Of a DNA stretch of 64,000 nucleotides, positions 36,184 through 48,224 are shown piece after piece. Location of the stretch: NCBI RefSeq assembly GCF_009905375.1, contig NW_027418182.1:51583-115582 (forward strand), written 5' to 3'. Each line of letters opens with the position of its first letter. Within the stretch, counting starts at the first letter, position 1. This DNA is from Apium graveolens (Eukaryota; Streptophyta; Magnoliopsida; Apiales; Apiaceae). Position numbers and translations under genes: made by a program. The notes beneath the pieces were generated by a model. It did not search any database and had not been told where the DNA came from. It saw nothing but the letters and a program-made list of their open reading frames with translations.

Positions 36184-36728
36184 GATATTGACTACTGGTG
36201 CCATTGTTAAGCAAGGAAAGCTGCAGAAAGAAAGAGGGTTTTTCTTTGATGAAGAAGAGAGCAGTTAATTGCAATAGAGAAGGATAAAGCTAAAATGAAC
36301 TTGAAATTAGGCTTTTATATATTCTCAGATAAAATGGGATAAAAATTAAAGGTAAAAATTAAAGATCCAATGAAAATTCCCCAAAATAGCCTTTTAAAAG
36401 TAAAATAAACTGTCAAAATTCTGTCAATTATCCGTCATGATATACTTACAGACTGTAAGTAAATCCGATGGATAATGTTCAGAACTTTAACGGCTAAGAT
36501 GTAGATAATTCGACGGATGAGAATAAAGCAATTATTCGTCGGGTTTAAAATAATCCAGAAAAGTAACTGATTTTTACCAAGCTATTATATTTCTACGGAT
36601 GATCAAACTTGATGGAGAATGAACATTCGTCGAGATGTAGATTTTGAACTAGCCAAATTTTCATCCAAAACAGAAGAATCAATTAAGTTTCTGTCTGCAT
36701 TTCAACTTGAAAAATTAACAAAAAAGAT
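36184..36728 (-). other. pol-envelope-like spacer of B with conserved palindrome
   Basis: Contains ACTTACAG-A-CTGTAAGT (36444-36460) inside outer arms TTATCCGTC and GATGGATAA. A second inverted pair around 36508-36542 uses ATTCGACGGATGAG and ATTATTCGTCGGG. Sequence and spacing match the A spacer at 8280-8490. Confidence 0.75.
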
Positions 36729-39700
36729 TTAAGCATAATTAAGCATACCTATCTCACTTACCAACCTAGTGAAGGTGGATTCATCAAGTGGTTTGGTAAA
36801 GATATCTACAAGTTGCTTCTCACTTGGAACAAAATGAAGTTCCACAGTACCATTCATTACATGTTCCCTAATGAAGTGGTACTTGATATCTATGTGCTTT
36901 GTTCTTGAATGTTGTACTGGATTTTCAGTAATGGTAATTGCACTTGTGTTATCACATAAAATAGTAATTTTGTCCACTTGCAGACCATAGTCGAACAATT
37001 GGTTTTTCATTCATAGAATCTGTGCACAACAACTGCCAGCAGCAATATATTCAGCTTTAGCTGTAGAAGTAGAAACTGAATTTTTCTTTTTACTGAACCA
37101 GGATACCAGCTTGTTTCCTAGAAATTGACAGGTTCATGTTGTACTTTTTCTATCAACTTTATAACCTGCATAATCTGCATCTGAATAACCAGTTAGATCA
37201 AAACCAGAATCTCTAGGTATCAAATGCCAAGTTTTGGTATTTCCTTGAGATATCTAAAAATTCTCTTAATAGCTATTAAATGAGATTCTCTAGGATCATC
37301 CTGAAATCTAGCACAGAGACAAGTAGCAAACATTATATCTGGCCTACTAGCTGTTAAGTACAAAAGTGAGCTAACCATGCCTCTATAACTTGAAACATCC
37401 ACAGACTTTTCAGTAGTGTTTAATTCAAGTTTAGTTGCAGTGGTCATGGGAGTTTTTGCAGATGTGCAATCTATTAGATCAAACTTCTTTAAAAGATCAT
37501 AAATATATTTGGTTTGACTAATGAATATTCCATCACTAACTTGCTTAACTTGTAAACCAAGAAAGTAAGTTAGTTCTCCTATCATACTCATTTCTGACTT
37601 ACTTTGCATCAATTTGGCAAACTTTTTGCAAAGTTTTTCATCTGTAGAGACAAATATAATATCATCTACATAAATTTGAACAAGTATGCTAGAGCCATTA
37701 ACATTTCTAAAGAATAAAGTTTTGTCAATAGTACCTCTTGTGAAGTGATTTTCTAAGAGAAACTTTAACAAAGTATCATACCAGGCTCTAGGTGTTTACT
37801 TCAATCCATAAAGTGCTTTCAAAATATAGTAGACATAATCTGGAAAATTTTGATCTTCAAAACCAGGAGGCTGACTGGCATAGACTTCCTCCTCTAATTC
37901 TCCATTCAAAAAGGCACTTTTGACATCCATTTGATAGACTTTGAAATTGGCATGGGCTGTATAGGCTAAGAAAATTCTGATGGCTTCAAGTCATGCAACA
38001 GGAGCAAAAGTTTCATCAAAATCTATTCCTTCTTATTGACAGTAGCCCTTAGCAACCAATCTAGCTTTGTTCCTGACAACTATGCCATTTTCATCCATCT
38101 TGTTTCTGAATACCCACTTGGTGTCAATAGGATTCTTTCCTTTAGGCTTGGGTACCAGCTTCCATACTTATTTCTCTCAAATTGGTTTAGCTCCTCTTGC
38201 ATAGCTAGAACCCAATCAGGATCCAACAGAGCTTCTTCTACCTTTTTAGGCTCTTCCTGAGATAGAAAGCTGCTACATAGACATTCCTCTTGAGTTGCTT
38301 TCCTTGTTTGCACTCTTGAGGACACATCACCAATGATCAGTTCAAATGGGTGATCTCTAGTCCATTTTCTCTGTTGAGGTAGATTAGCTCTAGATGAAGA
38401 GGCCTCATTGTTGTCTTGATGTGTGACTGAGTTTTGATTAGAAGAAACTCCCCCTGAGTTTGTGGATCTTTGATTTGAAGAAGGAGTTCTTTCTGTAAGT
38501 TATCTAATTTGACTTTCAGCTTCTCTAATTGTTCCGATGGATGATGTACTTTATATCCCAACGGATGAAGATGATTGTCTTCTGAGGGATGATGCATTTT
38601 GTACCTCGACTGATGCTGAATTTTGTGCATAATTGGAGATAGACTTTTCTGCATTATACTTAGACACTATTTCTTGATCACTATCATCATCACTGTCATC
38701 ACAAATTATCTCAACATTATCAAATTTGAGGCTATCATGGAAACCTTCATCTTTTAGTCCTTCAATCCTCTTATCATCAAACACAACATGTATAGATTCC
38801 ATAACAATGCTTGTTCTAAGATTGTAGACTCTATATTCTTTCCCAACAGCATATCCAACAAAAATTCCTTCATCTGCTTTAGCATCATACTTTCCATGAT
38901 GTTCAGTTTGAATCCTTAGAATGTAGCATTTGCATCCAAAGACATGAAGAAAATTTAGAGTTGGCTTCCTGTTCTTGAATATCTGATATGGAGTCATGCC
39001 TTTTGCTTGATTGATCAAGGAGATATTCTGAGTATAACATGATGTGTTCACAGCTTCAGCCCAAAAGTAAGTTGGCAGCCTTGATTCTTCAAGCATTGTT
39101 CTTGCAGCTTCAATAAGTGATCTATTCTTCCTTTCCACGACACCATTTTATTGTGGAGTTCTTGCTGCAGAAAACTCATGCATGATTCCATACCCATCAC
39201 AAAACACTTTTATCACATAATTCTTAAACTCGGTTCCATTGTCGAAGTTAGAATGATTGTTAACTTACCTTATATGATTGGTGATGATTTCACTAGCCTC
39301 ATCTTTGGATTATAGAAAATATGTCCAAGAGAACTTTGAAAAATCATCCACAATTACTAGGCAATATCTCTTCTTTGAGATAGACAATACATTTACTGGT
39401 CCAAATAAGTCCATGTGAAGTAATTGTAAAGGTTCTTCAATAGATGATTCAAGCTTCTTTTTGAATGATGCTTTAATCTGCTTTCCTTTCTAGAAGGAAT
39501 CACACAATCTATTCTGTGAAAACTCCACTTGAGGAATACCTCTAACCAAATCTTTCTTGACTAGCTAATTCATGGTCTTGAAGTTTAGATGGGACAGCTT
39601 CTTGTGCCATATCCAACTCTCATCTTGACTTGCTTTACTGAGAAGACAAGTTACAGATTCTGTATTTATTGAGTTGAAGTCAGCTAGATACACATTGCCT

Positions 39701-40043
39701 TTTCTCACTCTAGTGAGAACCACTTTGTTGCTCTTCTTGTCAGTCACAACATAGGCTTCTGCATTAAAAGTAACTGAGTTGCCCCTATCACAAAGCTGGC
39801 TGATACTCAAAAAATTGTGCTTGAGACCATCCACTAGGGCAACTTCCTCAATGATGACATTATCCTTTGATAACAAGCCATATTCCACAGTATAACCCTT
39901 GATGTCATCTCCAAAAGTAATACTTGGGCCAACTCTTTCTCTAAAACCAGTAAGTAGGGTAGAATCTCCAGTCATGTGCCTTGAGCAACCACTATCCAGA
40001 TACCAGAGATTCTTTATATTTCAATGCACACATCAAAATCAAA
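36729..40043 (-). pseudogene. pol of B: protease, integrase, reverse transcriptase, RNase H
   Basis: Protease near 40010-39975 keeps WYLDSGCSRHM. The pre-integrase zinc region ends in HKKLSHLNFKTMN (39565). The integrase core is frame-broken at 39140-39560 but reads on as ERKNRSLIEAARTML, CYILRIQTEHHGKYDAKADEG. RT starts near 38325 ([24 protein letters not shown]) and has QIYVDDIIFVSTDEK and [14 protein letters not shown]. RNase H (37010-36729) has [21 protein letters not shown] and ends DIFTKPLDESTF. Interruptions lie near 38160, 37780, 37220 and 37010. Very close to the A pol, so A and B are sister subfamilies of the same Sirevirus clade. Confidence 0.88.
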
Positions 40044-42297
40044 TTAAGTTGATTTTGGTACCCAAGTTTTCTTGGGTCCTGCCTTGTTAGCCTTTTTCTT
40101 TGGTTTCTTAGGTTTGACCTCATTTGACTTGGGTATTTTAGATTCATCCTTTGTCATTTGAGTTGGACCTATGAAACCATTCACTGAAGCAGAATTGTCA
40201 TGCACATTTTGATTAACATGAAAAGGCATGCTATGCGCAAACATGTTATTCTAGTAAGGCATGCTAAATGGCATTTGAGGCATACTAAATGCAGTATAAT
40301 AAAGATTAGGTGCAAATGGAATATTAGCAAATTGTGCATTCAGATTATGTGCAGGAAAAACATTAACAGGCATTGCAGGCATTTTAGGAAATGAAGGTGG
40401 TGCAGATATAGGAGCAGGCATAACAAGTTTGAAATTAACAAACAGTGATTAACACTACCACACTTAACACATATTTTTCTTGGCGCATATTTATCAGGCG
40501 TGTAGTTATGTTTGTTAATTTCTATTTTCCTATTTCTATTGTTTTTCTTTTTTAGTCTCTGCTTTTACTTCAATTTTCTCCAATCTGTCATTCAATTGCT
40601 TGATAGAAAGATGAACTACATTGACTCTTTTGTTTTGTTTCACTTGACTTGTTTCTCCTGGAACAAAGTTCTTAGAAACTAATCCATATTTTTCACTCAA
40701 CTTAGCTAGCTTAGCTTTGTTAATTGGTTTGCTTACACTCAACAGATGTGGCTCATTGTCTTTCGACGGATAATCCTTTTGATTATTCGACGGATAATTT
40801 TCATCATCCCTCGAATCCACATCCGTTGAAAGTCCTTGAACCAGATTGGAATCAAGCTTCTCCTTATTCTTTTTTCAGGCTGCATCAGAAAAAGTACTAT
40901 ACCTTGAACTTTATTAATTTGAGCATGGACATCTCTAGATGATTTCCATGCCTTAATTACTTCATGTTCTCGTTCAAGTTGCTATCTTAAAATCTCCTCT
41001 TTCTTTAAGGATTCAGTTAGTTCATCCTTAGAAATCTTGCATTCTATTTGCAATTTCTCAAACTCAATAAATTGAGTTTCTAGCACATTATTTCTTTCAC
41101 TTAAAAATACATTGTTCTCTTTAGTTTTATTATTTTCTTTAGTGAGAGACTTGAGTGTAACACGCAGGTGATATAATTCAGTAGACATGTCATTTATGAC
41201 ATCATTACACTCAGCTTTAGATAAATGAGCTAGGTTGGTAGTGATTACTTGATTGCTTGATGAACTTGTTTCTGTTTCATCTGATTTGGCCATACGTGCT
41301 AGATTGACATAGCTTGTATCTTCATTATCTTCCAATCCATCTACAAACCAGTCATTTTCTTGTGTAATGAAAGCCCTTTCCTTTTACTTGAGCAACTCAA
41401 AGTATTTCTGCTTATAATCAACAGGCTTAAACTTCTTTTTACCAGAATCAGGCTTTCTACGCTCACTAGCAAAATGACCTGCCAAGCCTCACTTGAAACA
41501 TTTGAATTTGGACTTATCAACCATGTTTCTGTTTGACTTGGCTGCTCCAAAATTCTTCTTGAATTTGAGCTTGGCAAATCTCCTGGATAGAAAAGCAAGA
41601 TGGTCATCTATGTCATCCATGTCATCTTGACTAAGCTGGTCTTCATGTTCAGCTACTAGTCCCTTTCCTTTGCCTTCACAAACTTTAAAGTTTGGTGCAT
41701 ATTCAACAGCTTCAACCTTTATCTCCTTCTCATTTTCTTGCTCAACAACTAAAGCAATGAACCCTCCCTTCTTTCTTCCTTTCTCCATATTCTCATCTTG
41801 CTCTATTTCAAGCTCATAGGTTTTTAGAATATCATATATAGTCTATCCAAGGTGAACTCCTTATAATCTTGAGAATTTATTAATGAGACTGTCATTGGCT
41901 TCCATTCCTTTGGCAGAGATCTAAGAAATTTGAGGTTTGAGTCTTATGTTTGATAGACCCTTCCATGCAGTTTTAGAGCATTTAGTAGTTTTTGGAATCT
42001 ACTGAAAATGTTAGTGAGTGACTCACCTTCTTCACTATGGAAATGCTTATATTGCTGAATCAAGAGTTGCATTTTGTTTTCCCTTACCTGCTCAGGTCCA
42101 TCACATATAACTTGAATTGTGTCCCAAACATCCTTAGCAGTTTTGTAATTTATGATGTTGTCAAACATGTCACTGTCAACACCATTAAACAAAATGTTCA
42201 TGGCCTTCTTATCATTTTGAACTTGTTCTTTATCTGGATCTGACCATTCTGTTTGTGGCTTTGGGATTGATGCTTCATTTCCTGTAGCAGCTCTCAT
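40044..42297 (-). pseudogene. gag of B with long coiled-coil extension
   Basis: The UBN2-type Gag core (42297-41800) shows AKDVWDTIQVICDGPEQV and SLTNIFSRFQKLLNALKLHG. An acidic region EDQLSQDDMDDIDDHLAFL precedes the zinc knuckle near 41500, where CFK-stop-GLAGHFASERR shows the second Cys codon turned into TGA and the last Cys into Arg. Downstream is a long extension with a heptad-like helix (41335-40982), a basic tail (KPKKPKKKANKAGPKKTWVP, 40100) and then the protease. Sirevirus Gags are known for such extensions. The N-terminus is missing: at 42297 the frame runs straight into LTR sequence. Confidence 0.82.
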
Positions 42298-42861
42298 AGG
42301 AATATCTTCATGATTGCATGGAAATAGTAATGCTTCTTTGTTCTCTAAATCCTTCACTTAGGCTACCACATTCCATTTGCAAACACCCGACGCATGTGAC
42401 TATTTTGTCACTGTCAACTACTCTTTTGAATATTATCATCCGTCGGGACTATGTTGGTCATCCGTCGGATTTCTTGTTGATTATCTGTCGGTAGCCTTTA
42501 TAGATCATTCGTCGGGAGCCTTTCTGACACTTGACTCTATTTCACTTATACAGAATTACAAGACATCTTATATTTACAATTAGTCACCCTATTCTGCATA
42601 TCAATCTAGTAGTCAACATGACTTAAAGAATCCTACAATATCTACTCAACTAATACATTGTTGTTTGCAGACATGTACTACAAGACTTATTATTGCATAA
42701 ACTACACTCTCGATGGATGTTCAGTGGTCATCCGTCGGGACTATAAAGTTCATCCGTCGGGAGTATTGTAGAACATCCGTCGAGAGCTACAAAAATACTA
42801 AGTTAAATCTACTTAGGTGTTTTATTCAACTTATCATCAAGTTCACAACATATTCCTAACA
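42298..42861 (-). repeat. Truncated 5' LTR of B
   Basis: Matches 22358-22920 of the 3' LTR and ends in the same ATTCCTAACA. The first 456 bp of the 3' LTR (21902-22357 equivalent), the PBS and the Gag N-terminus are missing in one deletion. The surviving CATCCGTCGGGA words are better preserved here than in the 3' LTR. Confidence 0.9.
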
Positions 42862-42866
42862 TTATA

Positions 42867-43275
42867 ATTTCACATTTTCTAGCTTGCTTCAAAGTAGGAC
42901 AACAATATGTTAATACCCAAAAAAAGTTAAAACAATTAGTATTAAAATTATATTTTTAACTCCCAAAAAATGGACCTCAAACTATAAAAAATGTTGCATT
43001 TTGAGTTGCTAAAAGAAGGAAAACAAGAATAAAAAACTCATGTACTGAACGCCATTTCAAATGGCGTCCATAGCTATACTTTTCTTTCCCTTTTTCAAAT
43101 CAACTTTAAATAATAATACTTAGAACTTATTTATCAATTTCTTAAAAATATTTATTCCTTTATTATGCCAGTGAAAGTTGTAAATTGTGTAATGTTAAAT
43201 GATGATAACAACATTCAAACTAGATTTTATTTATATTTATATTAGATGCATGGGCAACTGATGCTAGTCTTATTA
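42867..43275. other. Flanking DNA without gene; small palindrome
   Basis: AT-rich, no recognisable coding content. ACGCCATTT-C-AAATGGCGT at 43049-43067 is a perfect 9-bp-arm palindrome. Confidence 0.5.
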
Positions 43276-43285
43276 AAAAATTTAG

Positions 43286-43549
43286 GAATTAATTATCGAA
43301 TTAACCACTATATAATTAGCAAACTTTCAAATTTACCACCGACAAATTTGGGGTCTCAAATTGGCCACTTTCAAGTAGGTGAATCTCGAATTGGCCACTT
43401 TTCAAGTCGGTCACAAGCTAACGACATCTCAAATTAATCACCGAAAATTAACATTTTTTATGAAAAATGGCCAATTTGAGACCCAGAATTAATCAGTGGT
43501 AAATTTGATATTTCGCTATTTATATAGTGGTAAATTTGATACTTAACCC
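43286..43549. mobile_element. MITE with ~90-bp inverted arms and 10-bp duplication
   Basis: Left arm 43286-43372 and right arm 43461-43549 are imperfect inverted repeats: ACCACTATATAATTAGC against ACCACTATATAAATAGC, and GGGTCTCAAATTGGCCA in both. The 88-bp centre has no ORF. The 10 bp AAAAATTTAG occurs directly on both sides (43276-43285 and 43550-43559). A 9-10 bp duplication plus long terminal inverted repeats fits a Mutator-type (MULE-derived) non-autonomous element. It encodes nothing itself and would depend on a transposase in trans. Confidence 0.85.
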
Positions 43550-43617
43550 AAAAATTTAGTTGATCAGGAAGGGTTATACATTGAAATTGTAGTTAGAATT
43601 TTTGTAACAAGTTATTT

Positions 43618-46600
43618 TGTAATATTCGGGATATATCGTGTAATTATTTTTGCTATTATATAATTATTATGTGTGTTCAGTATCTATTCTGTGAGCTAAT
43701 TGTTAAGTGTTATCTGTACTTGAATATTCAAAAATAATATTAATTGAGTATTTTAATTTTTATATGTCCAAAATAAAATATAGATAATTGTCATATCTTC
43801 CTAATTATTTTTATGTTGGTTTATGGATTTATAAGAATCATATGAAATTTCTAAAAAAAATTTCCGGGTAATTAAAATCTATTTTATAAAAACGGGAACC
43901 AACCGACGTCACCCGTTGTTACGTTTTTGGAACCCGAAACTCTTTTGAGAACTCCTTCCTAACCTAATTGTAATATTCCGAGCATATTCCATGTTTCGAC
44001 TTTTTCGATCCGGCTTACGGTTTGTCCTGCGCGGGTCCCAGCGCAACATTTTCGATACAATATTCGTTTCGGTAAATCAATAAAACCCGTATTTTCGATA
44101 AACGGGAGCTTTTTATTAAACTATCCCAATTATCACTTCGTAATACGTGTAACCAGGCGCTGAGACCAAGACCGCAGTACAAATTGTACTGATTTGGATA
44201 ATTATCCCGAAAACCGATACCGTTTGGATCAGTTTTTACAAATAAACGTACCGTTTTATATCCGGGATGATCCAACGGGATACAAATTTTCCGTAATTAT
44301 AAATAGCCTTTTTCCGTATTTTATTTTGTATCAAAATCATTTGCAGATAGTTAATTATATAATTTTCAGAGAAAAACCCTAATTACATAAACTGTTCTAA
44401 GAATCAAACAGCAAAACGAAGGCGTTACCGATCTCTGTTTTCAAAGCTTGAGTAACCAAAAGGAAGGATTTGAGGTGTTCTATCAGATTCTGAGCTTTGT
44501 TTCACTGCAGAAATCAAGGTTATTTTTCTAAAAATTTATTTATTTTCGAATTTATTTTATTAAAAATATGAATTTTTGTTCGGATGATTGTTTGTATGAT
44601 TTGATGATTGCATGTTGTAGAGCTTGTTTTCCTGATGATTTTCATATGTCATACATCTGATTTGGAGTTCAATAACATGCTCAAAAGTGGGTTTAATTTT
44701 CGAATTTCAAAATTAGGGTTTATAACCCGTATGAATGTTCTTAATTAAAATTTGGGGGTTTCTTATGCTGTGATAGATTGATGTTGTGTTATAGTGGGTT
44801 GTGTTCTCTGTGAAATTTGCAATCTAGTCGTATAAGTTTCATGAACCAACGAGGTCTGTAGAGAAGGGAGTTGTGTTTTGAAGTTTTCCGATGTTCGCCG
44901 GAAACTAGAAAACTTCACGGCCAAATTCCGGCCAACTCAGGGATTGTTAGGATGAATTGATTGCATGGTTGTGTTCCTGATGTTGTGTAGATGTGATCTG
45001 GAGCTTGTGGTAAGGTGAGGAGGTCGGAATCGTGTTCTCCGGCGAACCCGACTGTTTTCCGGCGACGGGGTGTAAAATTGCAGTTTGGTCCCTGGACTTT
45101 TGGGGACGATACAGTTAGGTCCCTGAAGTTTCCAGACTTTGCAAATTTAGGATTCCTGTTTACAAAATGTTTAAAAATCATATTTCCTATTTATTTTTAT
45201 TATAAAAATTCGTTTTTAATTTTTGAAAATTCTAAAAATTATTATTTTAATTCTGAAAATTATTTTTAATTCACAAATAAATCTATATTAATTAGTTAAT
45301 TAATTTCAGTTAATTTATAATTGATTAATTGGTCAATTAATTCAAAAATTAATTGATTAATTGATTTAATTAATTATTAATTGATTTTAATTAGTTATTT
45401 AATTAGATTTAATTATTTAAAAATGATTTAAAAATTCTGAAAAATAGTTTCGAGCTTTAAAATATTATTCTAAATTATTTCCAAGGCTCGATAATTATTT
45501 TAAAATTATTTCGGAGCCAGAATGGGCCAACCGAACCCTGTTTATTAACCCGAAATTGATCCAACGACCCGTTTTAATTCCGAAAAATATTTTAAAAATC
45601 ATTTTAAATACCAGAAAGCCTATTTATGACCTGAGACTTCTTTATAAATACTATATCATTGATTACGTGATGTATTATGTGCTATATGTGACTTGGTAAT
45701 TGACTATCGGTCTATATATTCGGTGTTTACTTGATTATTGCATAACTTTAAATTCGTTAATCGGATTTGGGTAAAACGAAGGGTAGATAGAAGTATGTGT
45801 TGAATAGAATTCCATGAGTAAATTATTGATAGATGCTTATGATATGTGAGCAGAAGAGGCAAGACGTAGGAAAGGGAAACAGGTAGTTGAGGAGTAAAAC
45901 GGTTGTGATTGGAAGCGAGTGCAGTGTAGTAAGCTAATACCAGGCAGGTGTTCTGAACTTTCTCGAGATATTGTAGTACTTGATAATCCTGTGATATTGC
46001 AAGTGCTTTGAAGCACAGAAACCTAAATCCTGATTTCAGTTATTGTCCTTGAGCCATGAATCATATTCTTTCTAATCCATTGATTATTGTATACCCAAAC
46101 AAGAACCACAAATCTACGATACTACTCTACAAATACATACAAACTAAATACCAAACACTGAAATGAACTATTATATACTCAACCCATGGTATCTTATACT
46201 TTGAAAGATCGAATCCTTGAAACCTTAAAACGTTGATTCCTTTGTTATTCAATTCTTTCATTACCCAGCATCCAAGCTTTTAAATTGCCTTATTGATCCT
46301 TACAAGGATTGAAACCCTTTCATTGTTAAACATTTATTGTTGTTAATGATTTCGGTTATTGTTTACTATTGCATATTCTGTTATTATGTTAGAATTGGAT
46401 TGTTTTTATAAAATTGTGGACCAGATTCGTGGTCAGACCATATAATGGTCAAGTTAGGTCAATGTGTGCCTTGGATCCAGTAGTTAGAGCAATGATGTGT
46501 GCCTTGCTCGGGGTTAGTGCGTGACTGATCAGCAGCCTAACCTTGGTTTTTAAATTAAAAGTATAATATCCAATTCTAAATCATAATCCATTGTTCACTT

Positions 46601-47053
46601 GATATCATAACCATATTCACCTGATGATCATTATTCTCAGTTTTGTCATTGTGACTTGCTGAGCTAGTTAGCTCATTTGTGCGATGTTGTTTATATTCTT
46701 TCCAGTTAAAAAGGAACCAGTTGGTAAAGAGGATCCCCAGTCCAGCGCGAGAGCTAGGGGTTCAGGTTGAGAAAGCTGAGCTAGTAGGCTTCTTTTGGAA
46801 TAATTTAAGTTTGTAAAAGTTTGTAATAATGTTTAATACTCTGTTTGAATTTGAAATAGTTGGGATTTGAACGGTTTGTAATATATTAGTGTGTTTGGCT
46901 TGTGTGCATACTTTAACCTGTTGCGGTCCGTGGTGGTTGGTAAGTAGGGTCATTGCATATATTATTATTATATTTATTATTGTTATAAGCAGGTTATAAT
47001 TAAGGTGTGTGTGTGGACCCCAAACTTCTGACCCGGGTTTGGAGGGCGCCACA
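43618..47053 (+). repeat. 5' LTR of F (3436 bp)
   Basis: TGTAATATTCGGG...GGAGGGCGCCACA. A consensus TATA box TATAAATAG lies at 44298-44306, about 680 bp into the LTR. An AT-only block of TTAATTAATTGA-like words occupies about 45280-45430. Two ORFs in opposite strands near 44915-45269 recur identically in the 3' LTR and have no recognisable content. Confidence 0.95.
44298..44306 (+). promoter_or_regulatory. Predicted TATA box of F 5' LTR
   Basis: TATAAATAG is a perfect plant TATA consensus in U3, retained at 53564-53572 in the other LTR. No transcript start is known; this is prediction only. Confidence 0.55.
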
Positions 47054-47057
47054 GGTT

Positions 47058-47070
47058 TGGTATCAGAGCC
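47058..47070 (+). other. Primer-binding site of F
   Basis: TGGTATCAGAGCC, 4 bp inside the 5' LTR, complementary to the 3' end of plant initiator tRNA-Met. Confidence 0.92.
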
Positions 47071-47251
47071 ACAGGTTATAAGTCACTGACACAAGCCTAG
47101 GTTGACGGGAATGGGTAGAGGGATAGGATTAGAAGTAAGGTATAGGATGATAGAACGTTGAGAGGTTGAGTGTTATGGTATAACCGGTATTAGTATAGTT
47201 TGCGTCATGGTACGAGATTCTTATGTTACGATATGAATTCAGATAGCAGAG

Positions 47252-47764
47252 ATGGCCGACTCTTTTATTCCCGTATCAGCTGATCACTCAGAGCCTTCAG
47301 TTGGAGCACCAGCATCGGATCCACGTTCTGTTATTCCACCAGCATTGGCTATTCTACCTCCACCGGTGTTGCAGCCCGTACCATTGCAGGTTATTCCACC
47401 TCCAGGCATGAGGCCACCTGTTAGAGGACCCCCACCTGCTGATTCAGGCTTTACTAGTCATTCAGTCACAGGAGTACCTTTCCAGTTCTCTTCCTATCCT
47501 GTTCCATATCATCAGTTTGAGGCTTGCCTTAGGGAGCAGCGATTCCTACAGGGTCAGATCCAGGAGTTATTGCATATCATGCGTACCAGAGAGATGGGGA
47601 GTGGTGAGAGGCGACTTAGGGAGAGGCTTCAGGAGTTTCGCAGAACAGCTGCTGTGAGGATTGCTGAGGCTACACATGAGGATATCACCCCTGATTTCCT
47701 AGTGGAGTGGGCTAAGTGGATCCTAGAAGAGCTTGAGGAGATAGGAGGTCCAGATTTGCCATGA
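47252..47764 (+). CDS. Extra ORF before gag in chromovirus F
   Basis: A 170-residue intact ORF on the same strand as gag, starting 182 bp after the PBS and ending about 460 bp before the Gag start. The first 70 residues are rich in Pro, Ser, Ala and Val (ALAILPPPVLQPVPL, then MRPPVRGPPP). The second half is charged and probably helical (EACLREQRFLQGQIQELLHI, then RRLRERLQEFRRT) and ends in an acidic EELEEIGGPDLP. No Cys or His cluster, no signal peptide and no membrane span are visible. It does not resemble Gag, protease or a chromodomain. It stayed open while gag-pol gained five lesions, though at this length and age that could be chance. I do not recognise the family; translation from the element's transcript is inferred. 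Confidence 0.6.
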   Translation: MADSFIPVSADHSEPSVGAPASDPRSVIPPALAILPPPVLQPVPLQVIPPPGMRPPVRGPPPADSGFTSHSVTGVPFQFSSYPVPYHQFEACLREQRFLQGQIQELLHIMRTREMGSGERRLRERLQEFRRTAAVRIAEATHEDITPDFLVEWAKWILEELEEIGGPDLP

Positions 47765-48224
47765 GTTAGAGATTTTGAGATGGAGATGCTGAGCAGTGTT
47801 GTTATGGTTATGTAGTGTGGACAGTAGTGTGTAGTGTGTATCAGTAGACTTTTGAGTTGTATTTATAAACTAACGATGCTGACTAGTGAGTAGGTTGTTG
47901 TACCCTTTTTGCTTTTACTTTCGAAGCATCTTTACGCTTGTACTACCTAAAACTTTTGATCTATATATCAGTACCTTTTCCTTTCCAACACTGTCATTTA
48001 TTTTATTGCACCTGTGTTACCTTACCTTATTTATTGCAACAGTTATACCCCTGTGATACCATGTACCCTGTTTTCCATAACTGTTTATATTCTGTAAAGA
48101 AGCATGCAATTTACTTAGTTACAATTGTTTTCAAAAAAAAAAGATATTTCTATTTTGCAAAACCGTTCTTTTATGCAAAAGATTGATACAAAAGCTAAAT
48201 AAGTTGATTGATTCTTTACAGAAA

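Larger units (their letters stand above)
21902..42861 (-). mobile_element. Sirevirus-type Ty1/copia element B with nested element C
   Basis: Both outer ends are LTRs (TGTTATTCCC at 21902 and CCTAACA at 42861) and the 5 bp outside each end are identical: TTATA at 21897-21901 and at 42862-42866. Read on the minus strand the order is truncated 5' LTR, gag, protease, integrase, RT, RNase H, spacer, envelope-like ORF, PPT, 3' LTR. Element C (26398-34932) splits the envelope-like ORF. Without C and its duplicated 5 bp, B would be about 12.4 kb. The overlapping parts of the two LTRs differ at about 33 of 560 positions by hand count (about 6 %). Confidence 0.92.

Noticed and set aside
44015..44382. 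ORFs on both strands duplicated at 53281-53648
   Set aside because: They are identical only because the two LTRs of F are identical; the overlapping opposite-strand frames have no domain.
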